Shown here in pieces: positions 15,806-24,784 of a stretch of 64,000 nt of DNA. Source of the DNA: Massilia sp. Root418 (GTDB taxonomy: Bacteria > Pseudomonadota > Gammaproteobacteria > Burkholderiales > Burkholderiaceae_D). The first letter of the stretch is position 1, and every line of letters begins with the position of its first letter. The stretch lies in the NCBI RefSeq assembly GCF_001425265.1, contig NZ_LMEC01000020.1, forward strand, positions 954,707 to 1,018,706, in the 5' to 3' direction. The notes under the pieces are model-generated. The model was given only the letters and a program-made list of their open reading frames with translations. It was not told the DNA's origin and searched no databases. Made by a program: the position numbers and the translations under genes.

Positions 15806-17305
15806 CTAGGCACCATCGCCGCGTACGCGCAACAGCAGCGGCAAGGCGCTCGGCGTCATGGTGAAGGTGAAGCACTCCTCCACCGGCGGCGCGTCCAGCC
15901 GCAGCGTGAATTCGAAGTTACGCAAGATCATGGACATGGCCATCTTGATCTCCGCCATGGCCAGGTAGCGCCCGGGGCAGAAGCGGGGCCCGCCGCCGAA
16001 GGGGAACGTCCTGCGCGCAGGGTCGGAGGCTGCGGCGGCCGACGCTGCCGAAGCTGCCCCCTCCCCGCCGTCCCCGGCACAGGCCAGCCAGCGCTCGGGC
16101 ATGAAGACGTCCGGCTGCGGAAAGCCGCCGTCGCGCTCGGCCGCCTGCCGCAGCAGCAGGAAGATCACGGTGCCGGCCGGCAGCAGCACGCCGTCCACCT
16201 CGACATCCGCGTTGGCCTCGGCCGCCATGAACGGCGCCACCGGTTACAGGCGCATGGCTTCGCGGGTGGCCGCGTCCAGGTAGTCCATCTGTTCCAGCAG
16301 ATGCGGATTGCGCGCCACGCTGTCCTGCCCCAGCAGGCTGTCCGCTTCGCCGGCCGCGCGCGCCATGACGGCGGGCGACTGCGGCAGCAGGTTGAGCAGC
16401 CAGGCCACGCTGTTGGAGGTGGTGTCCTCGCCCGCGAACACCATGGTGATGGCATTGCCGGCCACCACGGCGTCGCTGAAGCCCGAACCCGCCTCGTCGC
16501 GCGCGGCCACCAGCGCCTCAAGCATGTTGGACGGCTTGCTGCGCAGCGACGGGTCGGCCGCCATGCGCGCACGGGCCTGCGCGATAAAGCCATCGATGGC
16601 GCTGTGGATACGCGCGGCAGCGGCATCGGCCTCGCGGTCCACCGGCAGCTTGAACACCTTCCAGTATTCGACCGGCGTGGTGAGGCGGCGCGCCACCCGT
16701 TTGAAGATGAATTCGATATCGCGCTGCAGCGGATTGTCCTCGTGCTCCAGGGTGTTGATGTCCTGCCCCATGGCCAGGCCGATGGTCACGTCCAGCGTCC
16801 AGGCCTTGAGGTCGCGCAGCATGTCCACCTCGCGCCCGGCGGCCAGCGCCGCTTTCCAGCGCAGGCACAGGCGCTCGGTCATCATGACCAGCGTGGGAAA
16901 GAAGCGCTGCACCACCTCCGGCGTGAGCGCGCGCATGGCCAGCTTGCGCTGGCGCCGCCACTCCTCGCCCTCGGCCGTGAACAGGCCGCGCGTGCCTGCC
17001 TCTTCCAGCATGCGCGCAGTGCGCGTGGAGCGGCGGAAGGCATCGGGACGGTCGCGCAGGATGCTGGCGATGGTATCGCGGCGGGACACCGCCACGAAGC
17101 TGCGCTTCATCATCGTGAAGCGGAACATGGGGCCGAACTCGCGTCCCCAGTCTTCCATGTTGCGGTGGAAGCGGCCAGGCTGGATCTGGCGCAGGTTGCC
17201 CAGCAGGGGCGCGCCTTGCGGTCCGGGCAAGTCCGCAATGCTGCGCGGGCCGGCAGGCGCGCCCTGCTGCGCGCGGTCCAGCACCATGCTGATCTTGTCG
17301 GCCAT
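15806..17305 (-). pseudogene. Cytochrome P450 gene interrupted by one in-frame stop
   Basis: A 499-codon reading frame encodes all P450 landmarks: proline-rich start (IADLPGPQGAPLLGN), I-helix AGEDTTSNS, the ExxR motif (EAMR) and the haem-ligand loop FPFGGGPRFCPGR with its cysteine. A TAA at 16244-16246 falls directly after EAMRL, exactly where families read RLxPVAP, and the same frame then continues PVAPFM to a stop at 15806. No frame change is needed, so this is a single nonsense substitution in an otherwise intact gene, or a sequencing error. If real, the truncated product lacks the haem-binding cysteine and is inactive as a P450. Confidence 0.88.
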
Positions 17306-17370
17306 GTCTCGTCCTTGGGTGGCGGGTAATCTGTTATATTTTACGCCACGTTTACGGAAAAGGAACGCTT

Positions 17371-17760
17371 ATGTTGTCGCACGTGTTTGTGGGGGTGACG
17401 GACTTCGGGCGCGCCTACGCGTTCTACGCGGCGCTGATGCAGGAGCTGGGAATGGTCAGGAAATTCAGGGATGACAGCCGGCCGTGGGCGGGCTGGATGG
17501 CGGCCGATGCGCCGCGTCCGCTGTTCCTGGTCGGGAAGCCTTACCAGGGGGAAGCCAGCGCCGGCAACGGCCAGATGGTGGCGCTGCTGGCGCCGTCGCG
17601 CGCGGCAGTGGAGCGTGCCCACGCCAGCGCGCTGGCGCACGGCGGCAGCTGCGCCGGGCAGCCCGGCTTGCGGCCGGAATACCACCCGCATTACTACGGG
17701 GCCTACCTGCGCGACCCGGACGGCAACAAGCTGTGCGTCTGTTGCCACCGGGAGGAGTAA
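17371..17760 (+). CDS. VOC family (glyoxalase-fold) protein
   Basis: A 129-residue single-domain VOC protein: MLSHVFVGVTDFGRAYAFY at the start and AYLRDPDGNKLCVCCH at the end, the usual metal-ligand strand. Substrate unknown; members include glyoxalases, dioxygenases and antibiotic-binding proteins. It is divergent from the P450 pseudogene. Confidence 0.85.
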   Translation: MLSHVFVGVTDFGRAYAFYAALMQELGMVRKFRDDSRPWAGWMAADAPRPLFLVGKPYQGEASAGNGQMVALLAPSRAAVERAHASALAHGGSCAGQPGLRPEYHPHYYGAYLRDPDGNKLCVCCHREE

Positions 17761-17763
17761 GGG

Positions 17764-17964
17764 TCAGGCCAATGCTTCCTTGGCCGCCTCTTCCGGCGTC
17801 AGGCCGTCATAGAACTGGTCGGTGAACCATTCGATCTGTTCTTCGATGTGTTCCTGCGCCTGCTCCACCGTGGCGCCGCCCTTGACGAGAAAGCCCTCCA
17901 CTTCGATGCACCAGTGGATCAGCGCCAGGGTTTCTTCGTCCAGCTCTTCTTTCTTCTTTGCCAT
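17764..17964 (-). CDS. Conserved small hypothetical protein
   Basis: A 66-residue, strongly acidic, helical protein starting MAKKKEELDEETLALIHWC. No known domain is recognised. It ends three bases from the VOC gene in convergent orientation. Regular codon use and compact charge pattern make it a likely real gene. Confidence 0.6.
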   Translation of the reverse strand: MAKKKEELDEETLALIHWCIEVEGFLVKGGATVEQAQEHIEEQIEWFTDQFYDGLTPEEAAKEALA

Positions 17965-18051
17965 GCTTGCTACACCTTCACTGTTACATTGGGAACGTCC
18001 AGCCCATAGTGTAGCAGCATGGCCCGGTCCTACTCAGATCCCGCTCAGGCC

Positions 18052-20907
18052 TCACTTCGGTTCCGGATACAGCACCATCTGCAGATAGTTCTGCATGTTG
18101 AAGTAGCGCCTGGCGGCAGCCTGCAGGTCGGCAGGCTTGATGGCCGCCACGCGCGGTTCGTACTTCAGGAAGGGACTGGCCGGGTCGGTGCCGTTCAGCG
18201 CGGCGCCCTGCAGGCGGCTCAGCCAGTAGCCGTTTTCGCGCAGCGCCTTGCGGTGGCCGGTGATCCAGTTCTGCTTGACCTTGTCCAGGTCGGCCGGGTC
18301 CGGCCCCTCTTCCTGCATCCGGCGGATCAGCTCCATGGTGGCGGCAATCACCTTGTCCACGTTCTCGGGCGCGCACGGCAGCGCAGCCTGGATCTGGTAG
18401 GCGCCATACGGGAGCTTGCTCAGGCCACCGCTGATCTGGCCGCCGTAGATCACCGCCATCTTCTCGCGCAGGGTTTCAATCAGTTTGATGTTGAGCACTT
18501 CCAGCATCGCCTGCATGTGCATCTGCGCCTCGTCCGAATATTTCGCCTCGCCGGTGAACACCAGCGCCACGCGGCTCTTCGGCTCCGAACCCTTGAACAC
18601 GTCCTTCTTCACCACGCCCTTCACCGGACGGATGCCCTGGTCCTTATAGTCCACCGGGATGGCCGGCACTGGCAGGCTGGCCAGGTAGGTGGCGATCAGC
18701 GGCTTGATCCTGGCCACCTCGAAGCTGCCCACCAGGAAGAAGGTGAAGCCCTTGGCGCTGGCGAAGCGCTCCTTGTAGATCTCCATCACGCGGTCCAGCT
18801 GGATCTGGTCGAAATCCTCCACCCGGGGCGCGCGCGGCACCAGCGGGTGGTCGTTGTACAGCGCGGCCGTCAGCGAGTCGCCAAACACCGCTTCCGGCAT
18901 CAGCAGGGAACTGCGCGCCATTTCGCGCTGCTTGCCGATGAAGGACGCGTACAGCGCCTCGTCCTTGCGCGGCTGCGTGAACTCCAGGTAGGCCAGCTGC
19001 AGCATGGTTTCCACGTCGTTGCTGCCGGAGCCGCCGCGCAGGCCTTCCGACAGATTGCTGATCGATGCGCCGGACGAGGCGGTTTTCCCGGCCAGGATCT
19101 TCTGCATGTCGGTGGGCGAGTAATTGAGCAAGCCCATTTGCGCCACGATGGCGCTGGCGTAGCGCGCGTTGAACATATCCTTCGGCCCGTACAGCGACTG
19201 GCCGCCAAAGCGGTGCGCGCTCATCAGCACCTGGTCGTTCTTGAAGTCGGTGGGCTTGAGCACCACCTTCACGCCGTTGCTCAGCGTGAGTTCGGTCAGG
19301 CCCAGCGCCTTGTTCACGGTCTCCTTGACGATGGCGCCGGCCTTGGGCGGCTTGTCCATCAGGCTGGTGGCATACACCTTCTCGGCCTGCGCCTTCACCG
19401 CCACCATCTCGGCGGCGTTCACGGCGGCCAGCAGGTCCTCGCCTTTCGGCGCCGGCTGCTCGGCCTTGTCGTTGCCCATATAGACCACCAGCTTGTGCTG
19501 GTCGGCCGGCAGCAGCTTGCGCGCGGCGGCGTTGACTTCTTCCAGCGTGATGCCGGGCACCAGCTCGTTGGTATAGGCATACTCGCTGGCGATGCCCGGC
19601 ATGGATTCATTGACCAGGAAGTTGCGCATGAACTCGGCCGCGAAGGCCGCCGATTCCGATTTATCACGCTCGTTGTACAGGCGCTCGACCTGGCGCAGCA
19701 TGCCTTTCTTGATGCGCTCCAGCTCCGACGCGGTAAAGCCGAACTGGCGCGCCCGCTCGCTCTCCTGCACCAGCGCGCTGATGGCCGGCTGCGGGCCGCC
19801 CTTGCCCAGCACGGCCAGTGCGCTGAAGGACTTGTAGCCGTGGGCCACCTTGGCCACCGCGCCGCCGCCCTGGATGAAGGGCGGCTCGGCCTGCTGCGTC
19901 AGCTCGTTCATGCGCTGGCCCAGCATGGACATCACCATGCCCTCCACCATCTTCTGCCGGTAGCCGGCGAAATCGGTGTCCTCCTTGTACGGCTCGATGG
20001 CGTAGCGGATGTAGAGCATATTGGCCGGCGATTCCTTATCCAGGAACACCAGCGACTCGGAATAGGCGCGCGAGGGAATCGGCGCGTAGGTGCGCGGGCG
20101 CGGCTGCTCGGGGTTCTTCAGCGCGCCGAAATGGCTTTGCACCAGCTTCTCCGCCTCGGCCGGTTCGATATCGCCCACCACGATCACCGCCATCAGGTCC
20201 GGGCGGTACCAGTCCTTGTAGAAGCGCTTGATGGCTTCCGGCTTGAAGTTCTTCAGCGTCTCCTCCTGGCCGATCGGCAAGCGGTCCGCATAGCGCGAGC
20301 CGTTGAACAGCTTGGGCATCAGCACCTTGTTCATGCGGTCGCCGAAGCCTTTACCGATGCGCATTTCCTCCAGCACGATACCGCGCTCGCTGTCGATATC
20401 GGCATCGTTCAGCGACAGGCCGCCGGCCCAGTCCTGCAGCACCTTGAATCCGGTCTCCACGTTCTCCTTCTTCGCGGTGGGGATCGGCAGCATGTAGACG
20501 GTTTCGTCGAAGCTGGTGTAGGCGTTCAGGTCGGCGCCGAACTTCACGCCGATCGACTGCAGGTAGGACACCAGCTCGTGGCGCTTGAAGTGGGTGGAGC
20601 CGTTGAAGGCCATGTGCTCGGTGAAGTGCGCCAGGCCGCGCTGGTCGTCATCCTCCAGGATGGAACCGGCCTTCACCACCAGGCGCAGTTCCAGCTTCTG
20701 CTCGGGCTTGGCGTTCTTCTTGATGTAGTAGGTCAGGCCGTTGGCCAGCTTGCCCACCTTGACGTCCGGCGCCACCGGCAGCTGCGCGGCGAGGTTGATC
20801 TCCGCCTGCGCCAGCAGCGTCACGCTGAACAGGACAGTGGCGTACAGGACGCGCGATTTTGCGGCACTTTTTGCGGCACTTTTTGCGGCATTTTTTGCGG
20901 CACTCAT
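18052..20907 (-). CDS. M16 family zinc peptidase, periplasmic (second of a tandem pair)
   Basis: A 951-residue insulinase/pitrilysin-type protease. The inverted zinc motif HxxEH is in HFTEHMAFNG near residue 75, with the downstream glutamate region DADIDSERGIVLEEMR. Four M16 lobes are implied by length, and LYNDHPLVPR and AVIYGGQISGG mark the C-terminal half. A signal-like segment (VLYATVLFSVTLLAQAEI) suggests export to the periplasm. ATG at 20907 is chosen because it directly precedes this segment. The N terminus contains an AAK(S/N) repeat encoded by a 12-base tandem repeat. It lies 43 bases after a paralogue, so the two are probably one operon. Confidence 0.9.
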   Translation of the reverse strand: MSAAKNAAKSAAKSAAKSRVLYATVLFSVTLLAQAEINLAAQLPVAPDVKVGKLANGLTYYIKKNAKPEQKLELRLVVKAGSILEDDDQRGLAHFTEHMAFNGSTHFKRHELVSYLQSIGVKFGADLNAYTSFDETVYMLPIPTAKKENVETGFKVLQDWAGGLSLNDADIDSERGIVLEEMRIGKGFGDRMNKVLMPKLFNGSRYADRLPIGQEETLKNFKPEAIKRFYKDWYRPDLMAVIVVGDIEPAEAEKLVQSHFGALKNPEQPRPRTYAPIPSRAYSESLVFLDKESPANMLYIRYAIEPYKEDTDFAGYRQKMVEGMVMSMLGQRMNELTQQAEPPFIQGGGAVAKVAHGYKSFSALAVLGKGGPQPAISALVQESERARQFGFTASELERIKKGMLRQVERLYNERDKSESAAFAAEFMRNFLVNESMPGIASEYAYTNELVPGITLEEVNAAARKLLPADQHKLVVYMGNDKAEQPAPKGEDLLAAVNAAEMVAVKAQAEKVYATSLMDKPPKAGAIVKETVNKALGLTELTLSNGVKVVLKPTDFKNDQVLMSAHRFGGQSLYGPKDMFNARYASAIVAQMGLLNYSPTDMQKILAGKTASSGASISNLSEGLRGGSGSNDVETMLQLAYLEFTQPRKDEALYASFIGKQREMARSSLLMPEAVFGDSLTAALYNDHPLVPRAPRVEDFDQIQLDRVMEIYKERFASAKGFTFFLVGSFEVARIKPLIATYLASLPVPAIPVDYKDQGIRPVKGVVKKDVFKGSEPKSRVALVFTGEAKYSDEAQMHMQAMLEVLNIKLIETLREKMAVIYGGQISGGLSKLPYGAYQIQAALPCAPENVDKVIAATMELIRRMQEEGPDPADLDKVKQNWITGHRKALRENGYWLSRLQGAALNGTDPASPFLKYEPRVAAIKPADLQAAARRYFNMQNYLQMVLYPEPK
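20861..20905. repeat. 12-base tandem repeat inside the M16 gene
   Basis: GCGGCACTTTTT occurs at 20861-20872 and 20873-20884, with a one-base variant at 20885-20896 and a partial fourth unit. On the coding strand it gives repeated Ala-Ala-Lys-Ser just after the start codon. Such in-frame units can change in number without breaking the gene. Confidence 0.85.
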
Positions 20908-20950
20908 GGGATGTCTGTTTCCTTTTTCTGTGTTCTTTACTTCGTATGCG

Positions 20951-23818
20951 TTACTTCGTTTCCGGGTACAGGACCGCCTGTACGTAATTGTCGAACCGGA
21001 TGTAGCGCCGCGCCACAGCCTGCAGGCCTTCCGGCGTGATCGCGGCAATGCGCTCCTCGTCGCCCAGCAGCATGGCGGGATCGGTGCCGTTGGCATAGGC
21101 GGCCAGCAGGCCGTTCAGCCAGTAGCCGTTCTCCTCCAGGGCCCGGCGGTACGCAGCGCTCCAGTTGGCCTTGACCTTGGCCAGGTCGGCCGGGTCCGGG
21201 CCCTGGTCCTGCATTTTCTTCAGCAGCTCCATGGTGGCGGCAAGCACCTTCGGCACGCTGGCCGAGGCGCACGGCAGGTCGGCGCTGAACGCCACCTGGC
21301 CGTAAGGCTGCTTGCTCATCTTGCCGGTGAAGCTGGCCGTGTACAGCAGCCCCTTTTCTTCTCGCAGCACGTCCACCAGCTGGATGGTGAGCACCTCGGC
21401 CAGCGCGCGCACGCGCATCGCCTCGTCGGCCGAATACGGCGCCTCGCTGGTGAAGCGCAGGCTGATCCGGCTCTTCTGCTCGGCGCCACGGTACATATCG
21501 GTCTTGATCACCCCGGCCGCCGGGCGCATGCCACGGTCGCGGAAGGCGGCAGGCACCTCGGCCACCGGCAGGCTGCCGAGGTAGGACGCCAGCAGCGGCT
21601 TGACCTTGTCCACCTCGAAGCTGCCCACCATCACGAAGGTGAAGTCCTTCGCGCTGGAAAAGCGTTCCTGGTAGATCTGCGCCACGCGCTCCAGTTTCAG
21701 CTTGTCGTAGTCGGCCGGCTGCATCAGGCGCGCCAGCAGCGGATGGTCGCCGTACATGGCGCCAATCACCTTGTCGCTGAATACCGCCTCCGAACTGGCG
21801 GCGCGCGACCGTGCCTGCTCGCGCTGCCGGGCGACGTAGGTGGCAAACAGGTTTTCATCCTTGCGCGGACGGGTGAAGCGCAGATGCACCAGCTGCAGCA
21901 TGGTTTCCACTTCCCCCGTGGCAGCGCTGGCATTCACGTTTTCATACAGCTCATTGATGGACAGGCCCGCCTGCACCGTCTTGCCGGCGAGGACCTTGCC
22001 CAGTTCCAGCGGCGCATAGTCCATCACCCCCATCTGCGCGACGATGCTGCTGGCCAGGCGCGCACTGTGCAAATCGGCCGCATCGTACAGCGACTGCCCG
22101 CCGGGCCGGAAGCCGCCCAGCAGCACCTGCTGGTTCCTGAAGGCGGTCGGCTTGAGCACCACCCGCACGCCGTTCTCCAGCGTGAGCTCGGTGGTCCCCA
22201 GCGTCTGATTGACCGCTTCCTTGACAATGGCGCCCGGCTTGGGCGGCGACGCCATCAGGCTCGATGCGTACACCTTCTCTGCCAGCGGCTGCACAGGCGC
22301 CGCCTCGGCCGCCTCGGCCGCCGCCAGCAGCGCTTCGCGCGAGGGCGCCCGCGTCTCGCCGCGGTCGTCGCCGCTGTAGGCCACCAGCCTGGCCTGGCCC
22401 GAAGGCAGCGCCTTGCGTGCCGCCTCGTTCACCTCGTCGAGCGTAATGGCGGGCAGCAGCGCATTGAGGAACTCAAATTCATAGGCCGGCCCCGGAACCG
22501 CCTCGCCCAACAGGAAATGGCGGATCAAGGGCGCCACCACGGCGACCGAATTGATGGTGTCGCGCTCCTGGTAGCGCACCTGCGCCGCATTCAGCATGCC
22601 TTTCCTGGCGCGATCCAGCTCCGCCGCCGTGAAGCCATGCCGGCGCGCGCGCTCGTTCTCCTGCACCAGCGCGGCCACCGCCGGCTGCGCACCGCCCTTG
22701 CCCAGCACCGCCGTCGACTGGAACACGCGGTAGCCATGTGCTAGCGCGGTCCTGCCGCTGGTGCCCTGGATGAAAGGCGGATTGGCGCTTTGCGCCAGTT
22801 CGGCCAGGCGCAGCGACAGCATGGACATGTACAGCCGCTCGATGACGCGCTCACGGTAGTCGGCCATGGTGCTGTCCGGATGGCGGCGCTCGGCCGAATA
22901 GCTGATCGTCACCGTATTGGTCGGGCTTTCCTTGTAGCGCTGCACCAGCGCCTCGCTGGCTGCATAAGGAGGCAGGGCCACGTAGCTGCGCGTGCGCGGC
23001 GCGGCGGGGCCGGTGAGCTTGCCGAAGTGCTGGCGCACCAGCTTTTCCGCCGCGGCCGGTTCGATGTCGCCCACCACGATCACGGCCATCAGGTCAGGCC
23101 GATACCAGTCGCGGTAAAAGCGCCGCACCGCGTCCGGCGTGAAGGCATGCAGCGACTCCACGGTGCCGCCGGGCAGCCGGTCGCCGTAGCGGGCGCTGTT
23201 GAAGCGCCTGGCCATCAGCTCCCGTGCGCTTTTCGAGGCGCCGCGCAGGCGCAGCTCCTCCAGCACGATGGCGCGCTCGCTTTCAATGTCCGCGTCGTTG
23301 AAGGCCACGCCGTGCGCCCAGTCCTCCAGCACCAGTAAGCCCTTGTCCAGGTCTTCCGGTTTGTCGAGCGGCAGCGGAAGCGTGTAGACCGTTTCGTCGA
23401 AGCTGGTGTAGGCGTTCAGGTCGGCGCCGAACTTCACGCCGATGGACTGCAGGTAGGACACCAGTTCATGGCGCTTGAAATGCGTGGAACCGTTGAAGGC
23501 CATGTGCTCGGTAAGATGGGCCAGGCCGCGCTGGTCGTCGTCTTCCAGTATCGAGCCGGCCTTCACCACCAGCCGCAGTTCCACCCGCTTCGCCGGCCTG
23601 GCATTTTTCTTGATGTAGTAAGTGAGCCCGTTGGGCAGCGTGCCGGCCTTGATGTCCTGCGCCATGGGCAGGGGTGCGGCCGGGTCGATTCCGGCGCGCG
23701 ACACGACAGGAGAAACCAGCAGCAAGGCGCCCAGGACAGCCGCGGTGGCGCGCGCGGCGCGCAATTTCAAAATAATCACACTTAGCAAGATGATATTGAG
23801 TAAGTTGCCACAATACAC
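20951..23818 (-). CDS. M16 family zinc peptidase, periplasmic (first of a tandem pair)
   Basis: A 955-residue paralogue of the next gene, with the zinc motif in HLTEHMAFNG and near-identical stretches around it (STHFKRHELVSYLQSIGVKF appears in both). The N terminus (LRAARATAAVLGALLLVSPVV) looks like a signal peptide ending before RAGIDP. The start is uncertain: GTG at 23818 gives the longest frame, while TTG codons nearer the hydrophobic stretch are possible. Conservation of HxxEH in both copies suggests both are active. The likely role is periplasmic peptide or signal-peptide degradation. Confidence 0.88.
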   Translation of the reverse strand: MYCGNLLNIILLSVIILKLRAARATAAVLGALLLVSPVVSRAGIDPAAPLPMAQDIKAGTLPNGLTYYIKKNARPAKRVELRLVVKAGSILEDDDQRGLAHLTEHMAFNGSTHFKRHELVSYLQSIGVKFGADLNAYTSFDETVYTLPLPLDKPEDLDKGLLVLEDWAHGVAFNDADIESERAIVLEELRLRGASKSARELMARRFNSARYGDRLPGGTVESLHAFTPDAVRRFYRDWYRPDLMAVIVVGDIEPAAAEKLVRQHFGKLTGPAAPRTRSYVALPPYAASEALVQRYKESPTNTVTISYSAERRHPDSTMADYRERVIERLYMSMLSLRLAELAQSANPPFIQGTSGRTALAHGYRVFQSTAVLGKGGAQPAVAALVQENERARRHGFTAAELDRARKGMLNAAQVRYQERDTINSVAVVAPLIRHFLLGEAVPGPAYEFEFLNALLPAITLDEVNEAARKALPSGQARLVAYSGDDRGETRAPSREALLAAAEAAEAAPVQPLAEKVYASSLMASPPKPGAIVKEAVNQTLGTTELTLENGVRVVLKPTAFRNQQVLLGGFRPGGQSLYDAADLHSARLASSIVAQMGVMDYAPLELGKVLAGKTVQAGLSINELYENVNASAATGEVETMLQLVHLRFTRPRKDENLFATYVARQREQARSRAASSEAVFSDKVIGAMYGDHPLLARLMQPADYDKLKLERVAQIYQERFSSAKDFTFVMVGSFEVDKVKPLLASYLGSLPVAEVPAAFRDRGMRPAAGVIKTDMYRGAEQKSRISLRFTSEAPYSADEAMRVRALAEVLTIQLVDVLREEKGLLYTASFTGKMSKQPYGQVAFSADLPCASASVPKVLAATMELLKKMQDQGPDPADLAKVKANWSAAYRRALEENGYWLNGLLAAYANGTDPAMLLGDEERIAAITPEGLQAVARRYIRFDNYVQAVLYPETK

Positions 23819-23883
23819 GAAGTTTGGCTATTTCCGCTACAATCGCCTGGCCTCATTGTAGAGGCATTTACTAATCAATACGT

Positions 23884-24013
<130 letters not shown>

Positions 24014-24029
24014 GATGTGCGCTGCAACG

Positions 24030-24093
24030 CGGCTGCCCTATCGAGCGATCGAGACGGGCAGCCGCGCGTCGTCGCTTGCCCTGTCGCGTTTTT
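24030..24093 (+). promoter_or_regulatory. Putative expression platform hairpin of the FMN riboswitch
   Basis: CGGCTGCCC (24030-24038) pairs perfectly with GGGCAGCCG (24056-24064), between the aptamer and ribB. A TTTTT run follows at 24089-24093, some distance from the stem. Whether regulation is by termination or by masking GAGGAG at 24107-24112 cannot be decided here. Confidence 0.45.
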
Positions 24094-24121
24094 CGCCAAC
24101 TTTATGCGAGGAGCGTTTCAC

Positions 24122-24784
24122 ATGTTAGTCCATCAATTCCCCCATCAGTACACCCTGGCCAGTCCCGATCTCGACGGCCGCATCCAGTCCGCGCTGGCGG
24201 CCATGCGGGCCGGCGTGCCTGTCATCCTGCTTGACGATTTCGACCGCGAAAACGAAGCGGACCTGATCGTGGCCGCCGACAAGCTCACCGTCGAAACCAT
24301 GGCGTTGATGATCCGCGAATGCAGCGGCATCGTGTGCCTGTGCCTGACGGCCGAGAAAGTGCGCGAGCTGGAACTGCCGCCGATGGCGGCGGACAACGGC
24401 AGCCGCTACGGCACGCCGTTCACGGTATCGATCGAAGCGCGGCACGGCGTCACCACCGGCGTCTCGGCGGCCGACCGCGTCGCCACCATCCGCGCCGCCA
24501 CGGCGGCCGGCGCCAGGCCGGAGGACGTGGTGCGGCCCGGCCACGTATTCCCCTTGCGCGCCACGCCGGGCGGCGTGCTGGCGCGCAAAGGCCACACCGA
24601 AGGCTCGGTGGACCTGGCCATCATGGCCGGCCTGGCCCCGGCGGCGGTGCTGTGTGAGCTGATGAACCCGGACGGCACCATGATGCGCGGCGGCGACATC
24701 GAACGCTTCGCCGAACTGCACGGCATGCCTATCCTCACCATCGCCGAGATGGTCGCGTGGCGCAGCAAGGCCACGCCGCATTAA
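24122..24784 (+). CDS. ribB: 3,4-dihydroxy-2-butanone-4-phosphate synthase
   Basis: A 220-residue RibB, converting ribulose 5-phosphate to dihydroxybutanone phosphate plus formate for riboflavin synthesis. Seen are DDFDRENEADL (acidic metal-binding loop), RYGTPFTVSIEAR, GVTTGVSAADR, RPGHVFPL and the HTEGSVDLA motif. There is no GTP cyclohydrolase II domain, so this is the monofunctional form with the usual length. ATG at 24122 follows GAGGAG by nine bases; earlier ATGs would fall within the leader. It is preceded by an FMN riboswitch. Confidence 0.95.
   Translation: MLVHQFPHQYTLASPDLDGRIQSALAAMRAGVPVILLDDFDRENEADLIVAADKLTVETMALMIRECSGIVCLCLTAEKVRELELPPMAADNGSRYGTPFTVSIEARHGVTTGVSAADRVATIRAATAAGARPEDVVRPGHVFPLRATPGGVLARKGHTEGSVDLAIMAGLAPAAVLCELMNPDGTMMRGGDIERFAELHGMPILTIAEMVAWRSKATPH

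Noticed and set aside
15788..17329. Plus-strand frame of about 510 codons
   Set aside because: Antisense to the P450 frame, whose motifs are clear.
20861..20905. CRISPR-like short repeats
   Set aside because: Units are 12 bases and directly adjacent with no spacers; they encode a protein repeat.
18019..21039. Long open frame of about 1000 codons on the plus strand
   Set aside because: It lies exactly opposite an M16 protease gene with clear motifs; high GC content opens the antisense frame. The encoded sequence is His/Gln/Arg-rich and matches no family.
20741..22744. Long plus-strand frame of about 667 codons
   Set aside because: Antisense to the second M16 gene, same His/Arg-rich noise.
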